Shown: positions 8,483 to 15,962 of the stretch, in pieces
How positions within the stretch are numbered: the stretch's first letter is position 1
Layout: each line of letters opens with the position of its first letter
Source: RUG14186 sp964644555
GTDB taxonomy: Bacteria; Bacillota; Clostridia; Eubacteriales; Anaerofustaceae
Reading direction: 5' to 3'
Length of the DNA stretch: 31,544 nucleotides
Assembly (NCBI GenBank): GCA_964644555.1
Contig: CAZXWI010000006.1
Location: forward strand, 1-31,544
The notes under the pieces: model-generated
Databases searched by the model: none
What the model was told of the DNA's origin: nothing
Seen by the model: the letters and a program-made list of their open reading frames with translations, nothing else
Translations under genes and position numbers: made by a program

Positions 8483-9170
8483 CAAAATTCCTCATTATGT
8501 ATCCTAAGCCGAATACTGTTTCAATAAGTTTGTCATCGCTTTTTTTCGAAAGCTTTCTTCTGAGCCTTTGAATGTGCATATCAATGGCTCTCGTATCCGT
8601 ATCAAAATCATTTATGCCTATTTTAGCAGCCAAATCTTTTCTGGAAAGCACCACATTTAAGTTTTCCATAAAGTATAACAGTAGCTCAAATTCCGTAACG
8701 GTAAGTTTAATAGGTTCTTTTCCTATATAAACACTTTTTGAGGGGATAACCATGGATATATCACCGTTTTTGTATATTTCGGAGTTTTTTTCTTTGATTG
8801 AATCGTTTTTTTGATATCGGCGAATAAGTGCTTTTATTCTGGCGAATAGTTCTTTTGTGTCGAAAGGCTTGGTTATGTAGTCGTCTGCTCCGATATCAAG
8901 GCCTAAAATCTTGTCGTCAACTTCCGACTTTGCGGAAAGCATGATGATTGCCGTATCGGTTGAAGAAATCTGCCTGCAAACATCGTAACCGTTTATTTTG
9001 GGAAGCATTATGTCAAGAAGTACGAGATTCGGTTTAAAGGTATTAATTTTTTCTAAAGCTTCTTCTCCGTCGTATGCACATTCGCAGGTGTATCCCTCAA
9101 GGGTAAGCTCAGTGTAAAGAAGATCGCATATTGTTATCTCATCGTCTACAATAAGAATTTTATTATTCAA
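8463..9170 (-). CDS. OmpR/PhoB-family response regulator
   Basis: 235 residues, standard length. The receiver domain (1-115) has acidic D9-D10, phospho-acceptor D53 in LVLLDIMLP, S79 and K101 (TKP). The C-terminal winged helix (about 130-228) contains the usual TVTEFELLLYF, RAIDMHIQRLRRKL and VFGLGY segments. First gene of the operon with the sensor kinase, lipoprotein and dtd. Its promoter (9203-9231) overlaps two direct repeats of AACAATTTTA spaced 11 bases apart. That is the spacing used by PhoB-type dimers, so autoregulation is likely (inference). Targets beyond that are unknown. It resembles WalR/PhoP/PhoB equally well. Confidence 0.95.
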   Translation of the reverse strand: MNNKILIVDDEITICDLLYTELTLEGYTCECAYDGEEALEKINTFKPNLVLLDIMLPKINGYDVCRQISSTDTAIIMLSAKSEVDDKILGLDIGADDYITKPFDTKELFARIKALIRRYQKNDSIKEKNSEIYKNGDISMVIPSKSVYIGKEPIKLTVTEFELLLYFMENLNVVLSRKDLAAKIGINDFDTDTRAIDMHIQRLRRKLSKKSDDKLIETVFGLGYIMRNFDEAEIQ

Positions 9171-9202
9171 GGATTTCGCCTCATTAAAATATATTCGATT
9201 AT

Positions 9203-9231
9203 ATTATACACCAATACAAAACAGTTGTAAC
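9203..9231 (-). promoter_or_regulatory. Promoter of the two-component operon
   Basis: On the minus strand GTTACA (9226-9231) is followed after 17 bases by a perfect TATAAT (9203-9208). The transcript would start near 9196, about 25 bases before the regulator ATG. The -35 box lies inside the repeat block at 9224-9249. Confidence 0.6.
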
Positions 9232-9249
9232 AATTTTACAACAATTTTA
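9224..9249. promoter_or_regulatory. Candidate operator between the response-regulator operon and minD
   Basis: Two copies of AACAATTTTA (9229-9238 and 9240-9249) have an 11-base period, as in sites for OmpR/PhoB-type regulators. The same block contains the dyad GTTGTAA-n5-TTACAAC (9224-9242). It overlaps the -35 of the regulator promoter. It also overlaps a weaker plus-strand candidate for minD: TTGTAA (9225-9230), 17 bases, TAATAT (9248-9253). It could therefore control both directions. Binding is inferred, not shown. Confidence 0.4.
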
Positions 9250-9324
9250 ATATTGCCTCATAACGACATTATTTTTGATTTTAATTTGGTAGTATTTGGT
9301 TTGCATAAACGAAAGGAATGAATT

Positions 9325-10104
9325 ATGGGCAGAACTATTGTGGTAACGAGCGGAAAAGGCGGAGTCGGCAAAACAACGATAACGGCAAATATCGCATCGG
9401 CATTGGCAATGCTTAAATACAGCGTAGTTGCCATTGATGCGGATATAGGGCTGAGGAACTTGGATGTGGTGATGGGGCTTGAAGATGATATCATATATAA
9501 TTTGGTGGATGTAACCGAGAAGAAATGCCGAATTAAGCAAGCACTTATCAAGGACAAGCGAGCAGATGAACTCTACATAATAGCTTCTTCGCAAAACAAG
9601 GACAAAACCAGTGTGTCGCCTTACGAAATGGAAGAACTTACATACGAACTGAGCAATGTGTTTGATTTTACCATAATTGATTGCCCTGCGGGAATAGAGC
9701 ATGGTTTCAAAAATGCCATAGCCGGAGCAAAGGAGGCAATCGTGGTGGTAACTCCGCAGGTTTCTTCCGTCAGAGATGCCGATAAAATATTGAGCCTGCT
9801 TGAAAAAGAACCCATAGACGAAGTGAGTCTGGTAATAAACAGGACAAGAGCCGATATGATGAAAAAGGGTGAAATGATGAGCATTGAAGATATATTGGAT
9901 ATTTTGCCGGCCAAGCTTTTGGGAGTGGTGCCGGAAGATAAAAATGTGGTAATAAGCAGTAACATCGGGCAGCCGTTGGTTTTTACGCAAAATCAAGCAC
10001 ATTCCGCCTATTTTAATATAGCAAAACGATTAAGCGGGCAGGAAGTCCCTCTGCTTGAAAACAGCAAAAAACAGGGCTTTTTCAAAAGGTTGGCAAAAAT
10101 TTAA
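9325..10104 (+). CDS. minD: Septum-site determining ATPase MinD
   Basis: 259 residues. MinD is a deviant Walker-A ATPase of the ParA/MinD family that binds the membrane as an ATP dimer and positions the division site. It shows VTSGKGGVGKTT (K11 and K16), the AIDADIGLRNLD segment, Walker B IIDCPAG, and a C-terminal amphipathic membrane-targeting helix (FFKRLAKI). An AAAGGA site precedes the ATG. minE follows 14 bases later. minC, which normally lies directly upstream in Clostridia and encodes the division inhibitor MinD activates, is missing; the upstream neighbour is the divergent two-component operon. MinC may be encoded elsewhere, or MinD may serve another partner. Confidence 0.96.
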   Translation: MGRTIVVTSGKGGVGKTTITANIASALAMLKYSVVAIDADIGLRNLDVVMGLEDDIIYNLVDVTEKKCRIKQALIKDKRADELYIIASSQNKDKTSVSPYEMEELTYELSNVFDFTIIDCPAGIEHGFKNAIAGAKEAIVVVTPQVSSVRDADKILSLLEKEPIDEVSLVINRTRADMMKKGEMMSIEDILDILPAKLLGVVPEDKNVVISSNIGQPLVFTQNQAHSAYFNIAKRLSGQEVPLLENSKKQGFFKRLAKI

Positions 10105-10118
10105 TTAGGGAGAAAATT

Positions 10119-10373
10119 ATGTACGATATGCAAAACACCTCTTCCAAAAATGTAGCTAAGGAGAGGCTTAAAAATATGCTTTTAAGAGATCGTGTGGATA
10201 TATCCACAGACGAATTAAAACAGCTTAAAGACGATATGATATGCCTTGCCGAGGAATATTTCCCCATAAAAAGAAGTTCTTGCGATATATATCTTACCGA
10301 TACAAAAAAATATACAAAAGAAAGCAGCGAAACGCTGCTTGTATGTGTGCTGCCTTTGGGAAGGAGGGAGTAG
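10119..10373 (+). CDS. minE: Cell-division topological factor MinE
   Basis: 84 residues, close to the usual 85-90. The N-terminal block VAKERLKNMLLRDR-x-DIS followed by ELKQLKDDMICLAEEYFPI is the MinE anti-MinCD helix and start of the topological domain. MinE stimulates MinD ATPase activity and displaces it from the membrane, giving oscillation in species that have all the parts. The gene follows minD by 14 bases with a TAGGGAG ribosome site and is certainly in its operon. The last codons contain AAGGAGGGAG, an excellent ribosome site for a gene starting at 10377, but only a short frame follows there. Confidence 0.88.
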   Translation: MYDMQNTSSKNVAKERLKNMLLRDRVDISTDELKQLKDDMICLAEEYFPIKRSSCDIYLTDTKKYTKESSETLLVCVLPLGRRE

Positions 10374-10376
10374 AAT

Positions 10377-10505
10377 ATGAATTTTTACGATATAGGTGTT
10401 TTTGTTATTTGCTTACTAAAGCAATGCCTATTAAAGGGCAATCTTATACATGGATTTAAAAAAATCATATCGCATATTTTTCCAGATATTCTTCTTCATA
10501 TTTGA
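10377..10505 (+). CDS. Possible 42-residue peptide or start of a lost gene after minE
   Basis: An ATG at 10377 follows a strong AAGGAGGGAG ribosome site and reads for 42 residues (MNFYDIGVFVICLLKQ...), hydrophobic at first, then basic. The frame runs 41 bases into the antisense 3' end of the phosphate symporter gene. In many Clostridia a rodA/ftsW gene follows minE, but this peptide does not resemble its N-terminus. It may be a real small protein, a relic after deletion of a third operon gene, or chance. No terminator is visible between minE and the convergent gene. Confidence 0.25.
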   Translation: MNFYDIGVFVICLLKQCLLKGNLIHGFKKIISHIFPDILLHI

Positions 10506-12222
10506 TGAAGAAATCAGGCTTTTCTTTTTTCAAATCATGCAAATACGCATGGGTTTCGAAGCTGTTGGAGTCCGTAGAAATTAGGGCTACCGCCAAATTG
10601 GAGCAGTGATCCGCTATTCTTTCGTATCCTGTTAAGAGGTCGTTGAAAGCAAAGCCCACATTGATGGAGCAAACTCCGTTTTTAAGCCTTAATACATGAT
10701 TCATTTTCATTTTGTCGCATAAATAGTCTATTACCTGCTCAAGGGGCTCTACCTTTTCGGCAAGTTTTAAATCATTTTCTCTGAATGCGTTTACGGCAAG
10801 GTTGAGTATTTCGCTTACAGCGCTTTCCATTACCGCAATTTCTTTAGCCGCATCGGCTGAAAAATGTACTTTCTTTTCATTTAGTTCTTTTGCACTGTCG
10901 GCGATGTTTGTAGCGTAATCGGATAGACGCTCAAAATCGGATACCGTGTGCAAATAAAGAGATAGAGTTTCGTTTTGTTTTTCGTTTAATTCTTTTAAGG
11001 TCAGTTTCATAAGATATGTGTCAATCATATCTTCGTATTTGTCTATATATTCTTCCTGTTTAAAGATAAGCTCGTATTCCTCTTTTGAGTATTTATAATT
11101 GAGATTTATTGATTCTGTAATATTTTGAATAGTACGCTTTGCCATGTCGTTCATGGCTTTTTTACATTGTTCCAAAGCAAGGGCAGGGTGGTTTAGAAAT
11201 CTTTCTTCAAGCATTACCAAATCGTCCACTTTAAGTGAGTCGCTTCCTTTGGATTTGATGATAAGTGTCGTTAAATGTTCTATTCTTTTATAAAATGGAA
11301 GCAGACACGATACCACTATAAAGCGGTATACCGTATTAAGAAGCGCTACTCCCACTGTATCGAGAACGAGTGATGTTATGGAAAATTTTATAAAGTAATT
11401 GAGTATATAAAATATCGGTGCAACGAAGATTACGCCGAGTACATTGCTGATAAGGTAGGCAAGAGAGGTTCTTTTGCCGTCGGGAGTTGCTCCTATGGAG
11501 GAGAGTAAAACCGGAAGTGCCGCCCCGATTGCGATGCCCATGATTAAGGGAAGGGCAATATCAAAAGTGATGGAGCCTGTTACCGTAAGAGCCTGCACAA
11601 TGCCGACTGCCGCTGAGGCGCTCTGGATTATGCATGTAAATGCAGCACCTGCCAATATGCCTATTATCGGGTTTGAGAAACTAGTGAGTATGTTTCTGAA
11701 TACGGCACTGTCTTTAAGAGGGGATACCGCACCGCTCATTACCGACATACCGAACATGAGTACCGCAAAGCCCAAGAGAATATCTCCAAGCTTAGATGCT
11801 TCTTTGTTTTTGGAAAACATTCTCAGATATATGCCGATAACTGCGCAGATGCCCGTTAGGGTGGAGGTTGAGAACAGCGCCATTATGCCGGAAGCTCCGT
11901 CTAAAGCCGAAAGGCATATTACCCAGCCTGTTATGCTTGTGCCTAAAATTGCACCCAAAACAACGGGGATAGCCTGTGATAATTTCATAAGCCCTGAGTT
12001 AACAAAGCCCACGAGCATTACGGAAGTGGCTGAAGAGGACTGTATTACAGTGGTGATTGCCGTTCCGAAAATAATGCCTTTGAGGGGGCTTTCAGTGAGT
12101 TTGTAAAGAATCATTTCCATTTTGTTGCCGGCAAGCTTTTTAAGCCCGTCGCCCATTAAGAGCATACCGAATAAAAAGAACGATATGCCGCTGAAGAGTT
12201 CGACTATATTGTTAAATTCCAT
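10465..12222 (-). CDS. Na+/phosphate symporter with C-terminal PhoU-like domain
   Basis: 585 residues. The first ~330 contain two inverted NaPi-II repeats, each with the signature QSSSATS (Q61) or QSASA (Q200), within about eight hydrophobic segments. The family (bacterial YjbB/NptA type) takes up or exports inorganic phosphate with sodium across the cytoplasmic membrane. Residues about 345-570 are charged helices of the PhoU type, a usual fusion, likely regulatory. An AGAGGT site lies six bases before the ATG. It is a single-gene unit, convergent with minDE, with a likely promoter at 12374-12402. Direction of transport cannot be read from sequence. Confidence 0.92.
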   Translation of the reverse strand: MEFNNIVELFSGISFFLFGMLLMGDGLKKLAGNKMEMILYKLTESPLKGIIFGTAITTVIQSSSATSVMLVGFVNSGLMKLSQAIPVVLGAILGTSITGWVICLSALDGASGIMALFSTSTLTGICAVIGIYLRMFSKNKEASKLGDILLGFAVLMFGMSVMSGAVSPLKDSAVFRNILTSFSNPIIGILAGAAFTCIIQSASAAVGIVQALTVTGSITFDIALPLIMGIAIGAALPVLLSSIGATPDGKRTSLAYLISNVLGVIFVAPIFYILNYFIKFSITSLVLDTVGVALLNTVYRFIVVSCLLPFYKRIEHLTTLIIKSKGSDSLKVDDLVMLEERFLNHPALALEQCKKAMNDMAKRTIQNITESINLNYKYSKEEYELIFKQEEYIDKYEDMIDTYLMKLTLKELNEKQNETLSLYLHTVSDFERLSDYATNIADSAKELNEKKVHFSADAAKEIAVMESAVSEILNLAVNAFRENDLKLAEKVEPLEQVIDYLCDKMKMNHVLRLKNGVCSINVGFAFNDLLTGYERIADHCSNLAVALISTDSNSFETHAYLHDLKKEKPDFFIKYEEEYLEKYAI

Positions 12223-12373
12223 TTTTACCTCTGAAAAAAATGTTTTGCCGCTATGAAATCCGTCTGCCGAATAAATTGAAAAGTAATGTCGAAAATCATA
12301 TTGAGAATATTAAGGTTTTCGGAATGAGCAGTGTTCGGGTTTAAGCGAGCTATGCGAATAAATTATTGATTTA

Positions 12374-12402
12374 AGTATATCAAAATAAACGCTTTTATGC
12401 AA
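12374..12402 (-). promoter_or_regulatory. Likely promoter of the Na/Pi symporter
   Basis: On the minus strand TTGCAT (12397-12402), a 17-base spacer and TATACT (12374-12379). It would give a leader of about 145 nt. The match is fair, not perfect. Confidence 0.4.
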
Positions 12403-12502
12403 TTAATATAATGCATCGGGCGCTAATATTTTATTTGATTTCGGCATAATTCGAAAAACTATATAAATTTGTTCGAATAATGTTCGATTTAGGAGGTATT
12501 TT

Positions 12503-12511
12503 TGTTATAAT
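12503..12511 (+). promoter_or_regulatory. Extended -10 promoter of the Y-family polymerase gene
   Basis: TGTTATAAT, an extended -10 element (TGnTATAAT), 20 bases before the ATG; the AAGGTGG ribosome site at 12518-12524 would sit almost at the RNA 5' end. The -35 region is poor. Two GTTCGA half-sites 11 bases apart (12471, 12482) precede it. They resemble Firmicutes LexA half-sites, but the enclosed dyad CGAA-n5-TTCG is one base shorter than the known CGAAC-n4-GTTCG box. Confidence 0.45.
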
Positions 12512-12531
12512 GCATTTAAGGTGGAAAAATT

Positions 12532-14049
12532 ATGGCAGAACGAATATATCTGTGTATAGATCTTAAATCATTTTATGCATCGGTTGAATGTGCCGACAGA
12601 GGGCTTGATCCTTTAAAGACAAACTTGGTAGTTGCCGATTCATCACGAAGCGAGAAAACCATATGCCTTGCGGTGTCACCGTCGATGAAAAAGTATGGCA
12701 TTGCCGGCAGGGCAAGGCTGTTTGAGGTGGTTGAAAAAATAAAAGAAGTCAACCGAAATCGGCTGATGAAATTAAAAGGAAAAAAATTCATTGCGTCTTC
12801 ATATAATGAAGATGAGATATTGTCTTCGGATAATGTGGCGGTGGATTATATAGTTGCCACACCGAGAATGGCTCATTATATTAAGGTAAGCACGAAAATA
12901 TATAATATATATCTTAAATACATCGCAAAAGAGGATATTCATGTATATTCCATAGATGAAGTTTTTATGGATGTTACCGATTATTTAAAAAGTTACGGAC
13001 TCAGTGCAAGGGAGCTTGCCGAAAAAATCATCTTAGATGTTATAGAAAACACCAAAATCACCGCAACGGCAGGCATAGGCACGAATATGTATTTGGCAAA
13101 GGTGGCTATGGATATACACGCAAAGCATATAAATGCAGATAAAAACGGAGTTAGAATAGCGCAGCTTGATGAGGTGAGCTACAGAAAGAATCTATGGGAT
13201 CATGTTCCTATAAGCGACTTTTGGAGAGTGGGGGCAGGGTATGCGAAAAAGCTTGAAAGTATCGGACTTTTTACCATGGGCGATATCGCAAGATGCTCTG
13301 TCGGGAGTGCTTCCGACTATCATAACGAAGAACTTTTGTATAAATTATTCGGTGTTAATGCAGAACTTTTGATAGATCATGCTTGGGGAGTAGAACCTTG
13401 CACTATTGCCGATATTAAAAGCTACAAGCCCGAAAACGAAAGTATGGGTTCGGGGCAGGTTTTGCAATGCGGCTACGAATATGATAAGGCAAAGCTTATT
13501 ATGTGGGAAATGGCAGATTCATTATCTCTTTCGTTGGTGGAAAAAGGACTTGTGTGCGACCAGTTGGTGCTAAATGTGGGATACGACCGTAAAAATAATT
13601 TAGACTCGGCTTCAATGGAAAAAATAGAATTTTCCACTGACCGCTACGGCAGAAGTATGCCTAAGCAGGCTCATGGGACGGTGAATCTCGAATTTAAAAC
13701 ATCTTCATCGAAAATTATTACCGAAAATGCAATGAAGCTTTTTGATAAAATAGTAAATAAAAATCTCTTGATTCGAAGGCTCTACATTACGGCTAATCGA
13801 GTGGTTAAGGAATCGAAGGACAATGCTTTCCCGAATTTTGTGCAAATGGATATGTTTGAGAGTTACGAAGATGTGAAAAGAAAGGAAGAAACTCTTAAAA
13901 ATTCTCTTGAAAAAGAAAAAATGAGGCAGCGGACTTTGGTGGACATTCAAAGGAAATACGGGAAAAATGCCGCATTGAAAGCAAGCAACTTAAAGGAGGA
14001 ATCGACAACTCGCCAAAGAAACGAGCAGATAGGAGGACATAAGGCGTGA
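12532..14049 (+). CDS. Y-family translesion DNA polymerase (UmuC/UvrX-like)
   Basis: 505 residues. Y-family polymerases copy damaged DNA with low fidelity. Catalytic acidic residues are present: D10 in CIDLKSFYASVE and D142-E143 in YSIDEVFMDV. The steric-gate and fingers region (FYASVE), a thumb helix-hairpin-helix-like region (about 225-255) and a little-finger domain (about 300-425) follow. QMDMF at 438-442 fits the QLxLF-type beta-clamp binding motif, followed by a charged coiled tail. The length and the yolD-like partner directly downstream match the UvrX/YqjW group rather than the shorter Pol IV (about 350-415). The stop codon TGA shares one base with the next ATG (TGATG), so the two are coupled. 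SOS control is likely for the family but not clearly visible here. Confidence 0.9.
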   Translation: MAERIYLCIDLKSFYASVECADRGLDPLKTNLVVADSSRSEKTICLAVSPSMKKYGIAGRARLFEVVEKIKEVNRNRLMKLKGKKFIASSYNEDEILSSDNVAVDYIVATPRMAHYIKVSTKIYNIYLKYIAKEDIHVYSIDEVFMDVTDYLKSYGLSARELAEKIILDVIENTKITATAGIGTNMYLAKVAMDIHAKHINADKNGVRIAQLDEVSYRKNLWDHVPISDFWRVGAGYAKKLESIGLFTMGDIARCSVGSASDYHNEELLYKLFGVNAELLIDHAWGVEPCTIADIKSYKPENESMGSGQVLQCGYEYDKAKLIMWEMADSLSLSLVEKGLVCDQLVLNVGYDRKNNLDSASMEKIEFSTDRYGRSMPKQAHGTVNLEFKTSSSKIITENAMKLFDKIVNKNLLIRRLYITANRVVKESKDNAFPNFVQMDMFESYEDVKRKEETLKNSLEKEKMRQRTLVDIQRKYGKNAALKASNLKEESTTRQRNEQIGGHKA

Positions 14050-14462
14050 TGGGTAGATACGATGATATAATCAATATGAAATACACTAAATCATCAAAGC
14101 ACATTCCCATGAGTATGCACAACCGTGCGGCTCAGTTTTCTCCTTTTGCCGCACTTAGCGGATATGATATTTCCATTGAGGAGGCAGGGCGCATTACCGA
14201 TAAACGAGAAGTTTTATCGGAGGATGCCAAAATAAGGCTGGATGAAGCACTGTCGGAGATAAAGCATGACAAAAATCGAAGAGTTGTAATAACATACTTT
14301 GAAAAGGATTCAAAGAAAGAAGGCGGATGTTATAAAAAAATTTCGGGAGTGGTAAAGAAAATCGATGAATTTACTCGCAGTTTGGTAATTATGGGCGGAA
14401 AAGTGATTTTGATAGATGATATTTACGATATAAGTGAAGATGATTTTAGTGATGAAGAATAA
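14049..14462 (+). CDS. YolD-like protein, partner of Y-family polymerase
   Basis: 137 residues from the ATG at 14049 (a GTG at 14046 is an alternative), with AGGAGG at 14031-14036. The N-terminal YDDIINMKY, SMHNRAAQFSPFAALSGYD, and later a beta-rich region (ITYFEKDSKKEGG, KKISGVVKKID) are the typical pattern of the YolD family. These proteins are encoded next to UvrX/YqjW polymerases in Firmicutes and have been proposed to act like UmuD. The one-base overlap with the polymerase gene supports a complex between them (inference). The C-terminus is acidic (DISEDDFSDEE). Confidence 0.85.
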   Translation: MGRYDDIINMKYTKSSKHIPMSMHNRAAQFSPFAALSGYDISIEEAGRITDKREVLSEDAKIRLDEALSEIKHDKNRRVVITYFEKDSKKEGGCYKKISGVVKKIDEFTRSLVIMGGKVILIDDIYDISEDDFSDEE

Positions 14463-14508
14463 AATATGATATAATTAATCGAATTATTTTCAGAGGTGAG
14501 TTTAAAGT

Positions 14509-15648
14509 ATGAAAGCTGCTGTTTTGGGCTGTTTCGGACACCATTATGACATAAGAATCAAATATGTAAAGAAAACTTTGGAAGATTGCGGATATGATGT
14601 CGATATATTTTCATCTGATTATGAACATATGAGGAAAGCTTATGTCGATAATTATTTACCCGATATAAATTATATACACGTTCCGGCATATAAGAAGAAT
14701 CTTTCTTTTGCAAGATTGCAGTCACATTATGTTTTTTCCCGTTCGGTAAGAAAAGTCTTGGAGAAAAACGCATATGATTTGGTATATTGCGTTGTGCCGC
14801 CGAATTCCATAGTATCGGAGATAGGCAAATATAAACAAAAAAACAAAAATGTGAAATTCATTGTCGATATATTTGATATGTGGCCGGAAACTTTTCCATC
14901 GGGCAGTGCAAAAAAAATATTGGCTGTTCCTTTTAATATATGGAGAAGCTTTAGGGATAAGCGCCTTTCGTGTGCCGATATGGTGCTTTGCGAGTGCGAT
15001 TTGTTTAAAAACAGGCTTGAAGAAATAAATCCGAGCTTATCTTGTAAGACATTGTATTTATGTAAGGCTGTAAAAACAGATATCCCTATTGCCAAAGATA
15101 AAGATGATGTGCTTGATTTGGTTTATTTGGGTTCTGTGAATAATATCATCGATATAGATTTTATTGAAGAAATTGTTAAAAGGACTTGTTCTCTTCGTGA
15201 TGTGCGTATGCATATAATCGGAGGGGGTGAAAAATATAACGAATTTGTTGATAGAATGTGTTCTGCCGGTGCGAAAACTTTTACATACGGCGAAATTTAC
15301 GATGAAGAAGAAAAGAAAAATATATTTAAAAAATGCGACTTTGCTTTTAATATAATGAAAAAAGACGTTTTTGTGGGACTTACCATGAAATCAATGGATT
15401 ATTTTTCGTATGCACTGCCTATAATAAACAATATCGGCGGCGACAGTTTGGAATTGGTCGAAAAAAACAATATGGGATTTAATGTAACAAGCGACAATAT
15501 TGATGATGTGGTATTAAAGCTTAACGAAATATCAAACGATGAAATATATGAAATGAAGGAAAATGTATTGAGAGTTCATGAACAACTCTTTACCGAAGAA
15601 GTGTTTTATAATAATCTCAAAGAATATATAAAAAATATAAGCCTCTGA
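14509..15648 (+). CDS. Glycosyltransferase, GT4-like
   Basis: 379 residues with a two-domain GT-B layout. The N-terminal Rossmann domain opens MKAAVLGCFG and contains DLVYCVVPPNS and IVDIFDMWPET, the DxWPE segment common in WbuB-like GT4 enzymes. The C-terminal domain has DLVYLGSVN, RMHIIGGG and MKSMDYFSYALPII at the sugar-nucleotide site. It probably transfers a sugar to a cell-surface or exopolysaccharide acceptor on the inner face of the membrane; donor and acceptor cannot be told. An AGAGGTGAG site is well placed before the ATG. It stands alone, without other polysaccharide genes, and its terminator follows at once. Confidence 0.8.
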   Translation: MKAAVLGCFGHHYDIRIKYVKKTLEDCGYDVDIFSSDYEHMRKAYVDNYLPDINYIHVPAYKKNLSFARLQSHYVFSRSVRKVLEKNAYDLVYCVVPPNSIVSEIGKYKQKNKNVKFIVDIFDMWPETFPSGSAKKILAVPFNIWRSFRDKRLSCADMVLCECDLFKNRLEEINPSLSCKTLYLCKAVKTDIPIAKDKDDVLDLVYLGSVNNIIDIDFIEEIVKRTCSLRDVRMHIIGGGEKYNEFVDRMCSAGAKTFTYGEIYDEEEKKNIFKKCDFAFNIMKKDVFVGLTMKSMDYFSYALPIINNIGGDSLELVEKNNMGFNVTSDNIDDVVLKLNEISNDEIYEMKENVLRVHEQLFTEEVFYNNLKEYIKNISL

Positions 15649-15665
15649 GTGGGGCTTATATTTTT
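15633..15665 (+). terminator. Terminator of the glycosyltransferase gene
   Basis: Stem TATAAGCC (15636-15643) with GGCTTATA (15653-15660), extended by three A:T pairs, followed by TTTTT. It overlaps the stop codon at 15646-15648. Confidence 0.8.
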
Positions 15666-15683
15666 ATGGTGTGGAGTAAAAAT

Positions 15684-15711
15684 AAAAAAACAGATATCTT
15701 AAAGATATCTG
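15684..15711 (-). terminator. Terminator of tRNA-Glu
   Basis: CAGATATCTT (15691-15700) pairs with AAGATATCTG (15702-15711). On the minus strand it is followed by seven T, then A, then T-rich sequence, so it ends the tRNA transcript about 12 bases after the gene. Confidence 0.85.
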
Positions 15712-15722
15712 CATTAATCGAA

Positions 15723-15797
15723 TGGTGACCCCTACGAGAATTGAACTCGTGTTACCGCCGTGAAAGGGCGATGTCTTAACCTCTTGACCAAGGGGCC
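15723..15797 (-). tRNA. tRNA-Glu (anticodon TTC)
   Basis: A 75-base gene including an encoded CCA. Acceptor arm GGCCCCT pairs with AGGGGTC (one G-T). The anticodon stem CGCCC/GGCG encloses loop CTTTCAC with anticodon TTC, and the T-arm has GTTCAATTC. It is a single-gene unit with its own promoter (15811-15838) and terminator (15684-15711), divergent from rpmH. Confidence 0.97.
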
Positions 15798-15810
15798 GAT
15801 TACATATGCT

Positions 15811-15838
15811 ATTATACACATAATTTCACAGAATGCAA
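15811..15838 (-). promoter_or_regulatory. Promoter of tRNA-Glu
   Basis: On the minus strand TTGCAT (15833-15838), 16 bases, TATAAT (15811-15816), ending 13 bases before the mature tRNA 5' end. Confidence 0.7.
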
Positions 15839-15890
15839 GTATAAAATTAAAAAAAAACGATTTTTTTTGCAAATAAGCATATTTTATTCC

Positions 15891-15919
15891 TTGACAGCGA
15901 CTTAAATAAGAGATATAAT
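15891..15919 (+). promoter_or_regulatory. Consensus sigma-A promoter of the rpmH operon
   Basis: Perfect TTGACA (15891-15896), 17 bases, perfect TATAAT (15914-15919). An A-run and a T-run (about 15849-15869) lie 22-40 bases upstream of the -35, like an UP element. The RNA would begin with a small hairpin, GCTCG-n5-CGAGC (15928-15942). All of this fits very strong expression. Confidence 0.9.
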
Positions 15920-15962
15920 ATTATGGCGCTCGTGTATCGAGCAGCTACGAGAGGTGAGAAAA

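Larger units (their letters stand above)
12223..12531. other. Divergent intergenic region, symporter versus polymerase
   Basis: 309 bases without a gene. It holds the minus-strand promoter for the phosphate symporter (12374-12402) and the plus-strand extended -10 promoter for the Y-family polymerase (12503-12511). Just upstream of the latter are TTCG-rich half-sites (GTTCGA at 12471-12476 and 12482-12487). I see no riboswitch or stable hairpin. Confidence 0.6.

Noticed and set aside
9247..10002. Long minus-strand open frame opposite minD
   Set aside because: The plus strand encodes an unmistakable MinD; the antisense frame has no ribosome site and no recognisable domain.
10241..10459. 72-codon frame overlapping minE
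   Set aside because: Out of frame with minE, basic low-quality sequence and no ribosome site.
11474..12106. 210-codon plus-strand frame inside the Na/Pi symporter gene
   Set aside because: A shadow of a strongly supported transporter gene; no start signal and no family features.
12265..12293. Two TGNCGAA cores (TGCCGAA, TGTCGAA) as Spo0A sites
   Set aside because: Seven-base cores are expected by chance at this frequency and no fitting promoter spacing is present, unlike the sites at 28690 and 29047.
12474..12486. CGAA-TAATG-TTCG as a LexA (SOS) box
   Set aside because: One base shorter than the CGAAC-n4-GTTCG consensus; kept only as a remark on the promoter.
15812..15820. TTATACACA, matching a DnaA box
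   Set aside because: Single copy, overlapping the -10 of the tRNA promoter; no box cluster, AT-rich unwinding tract or dnaA gene, so not an origin.
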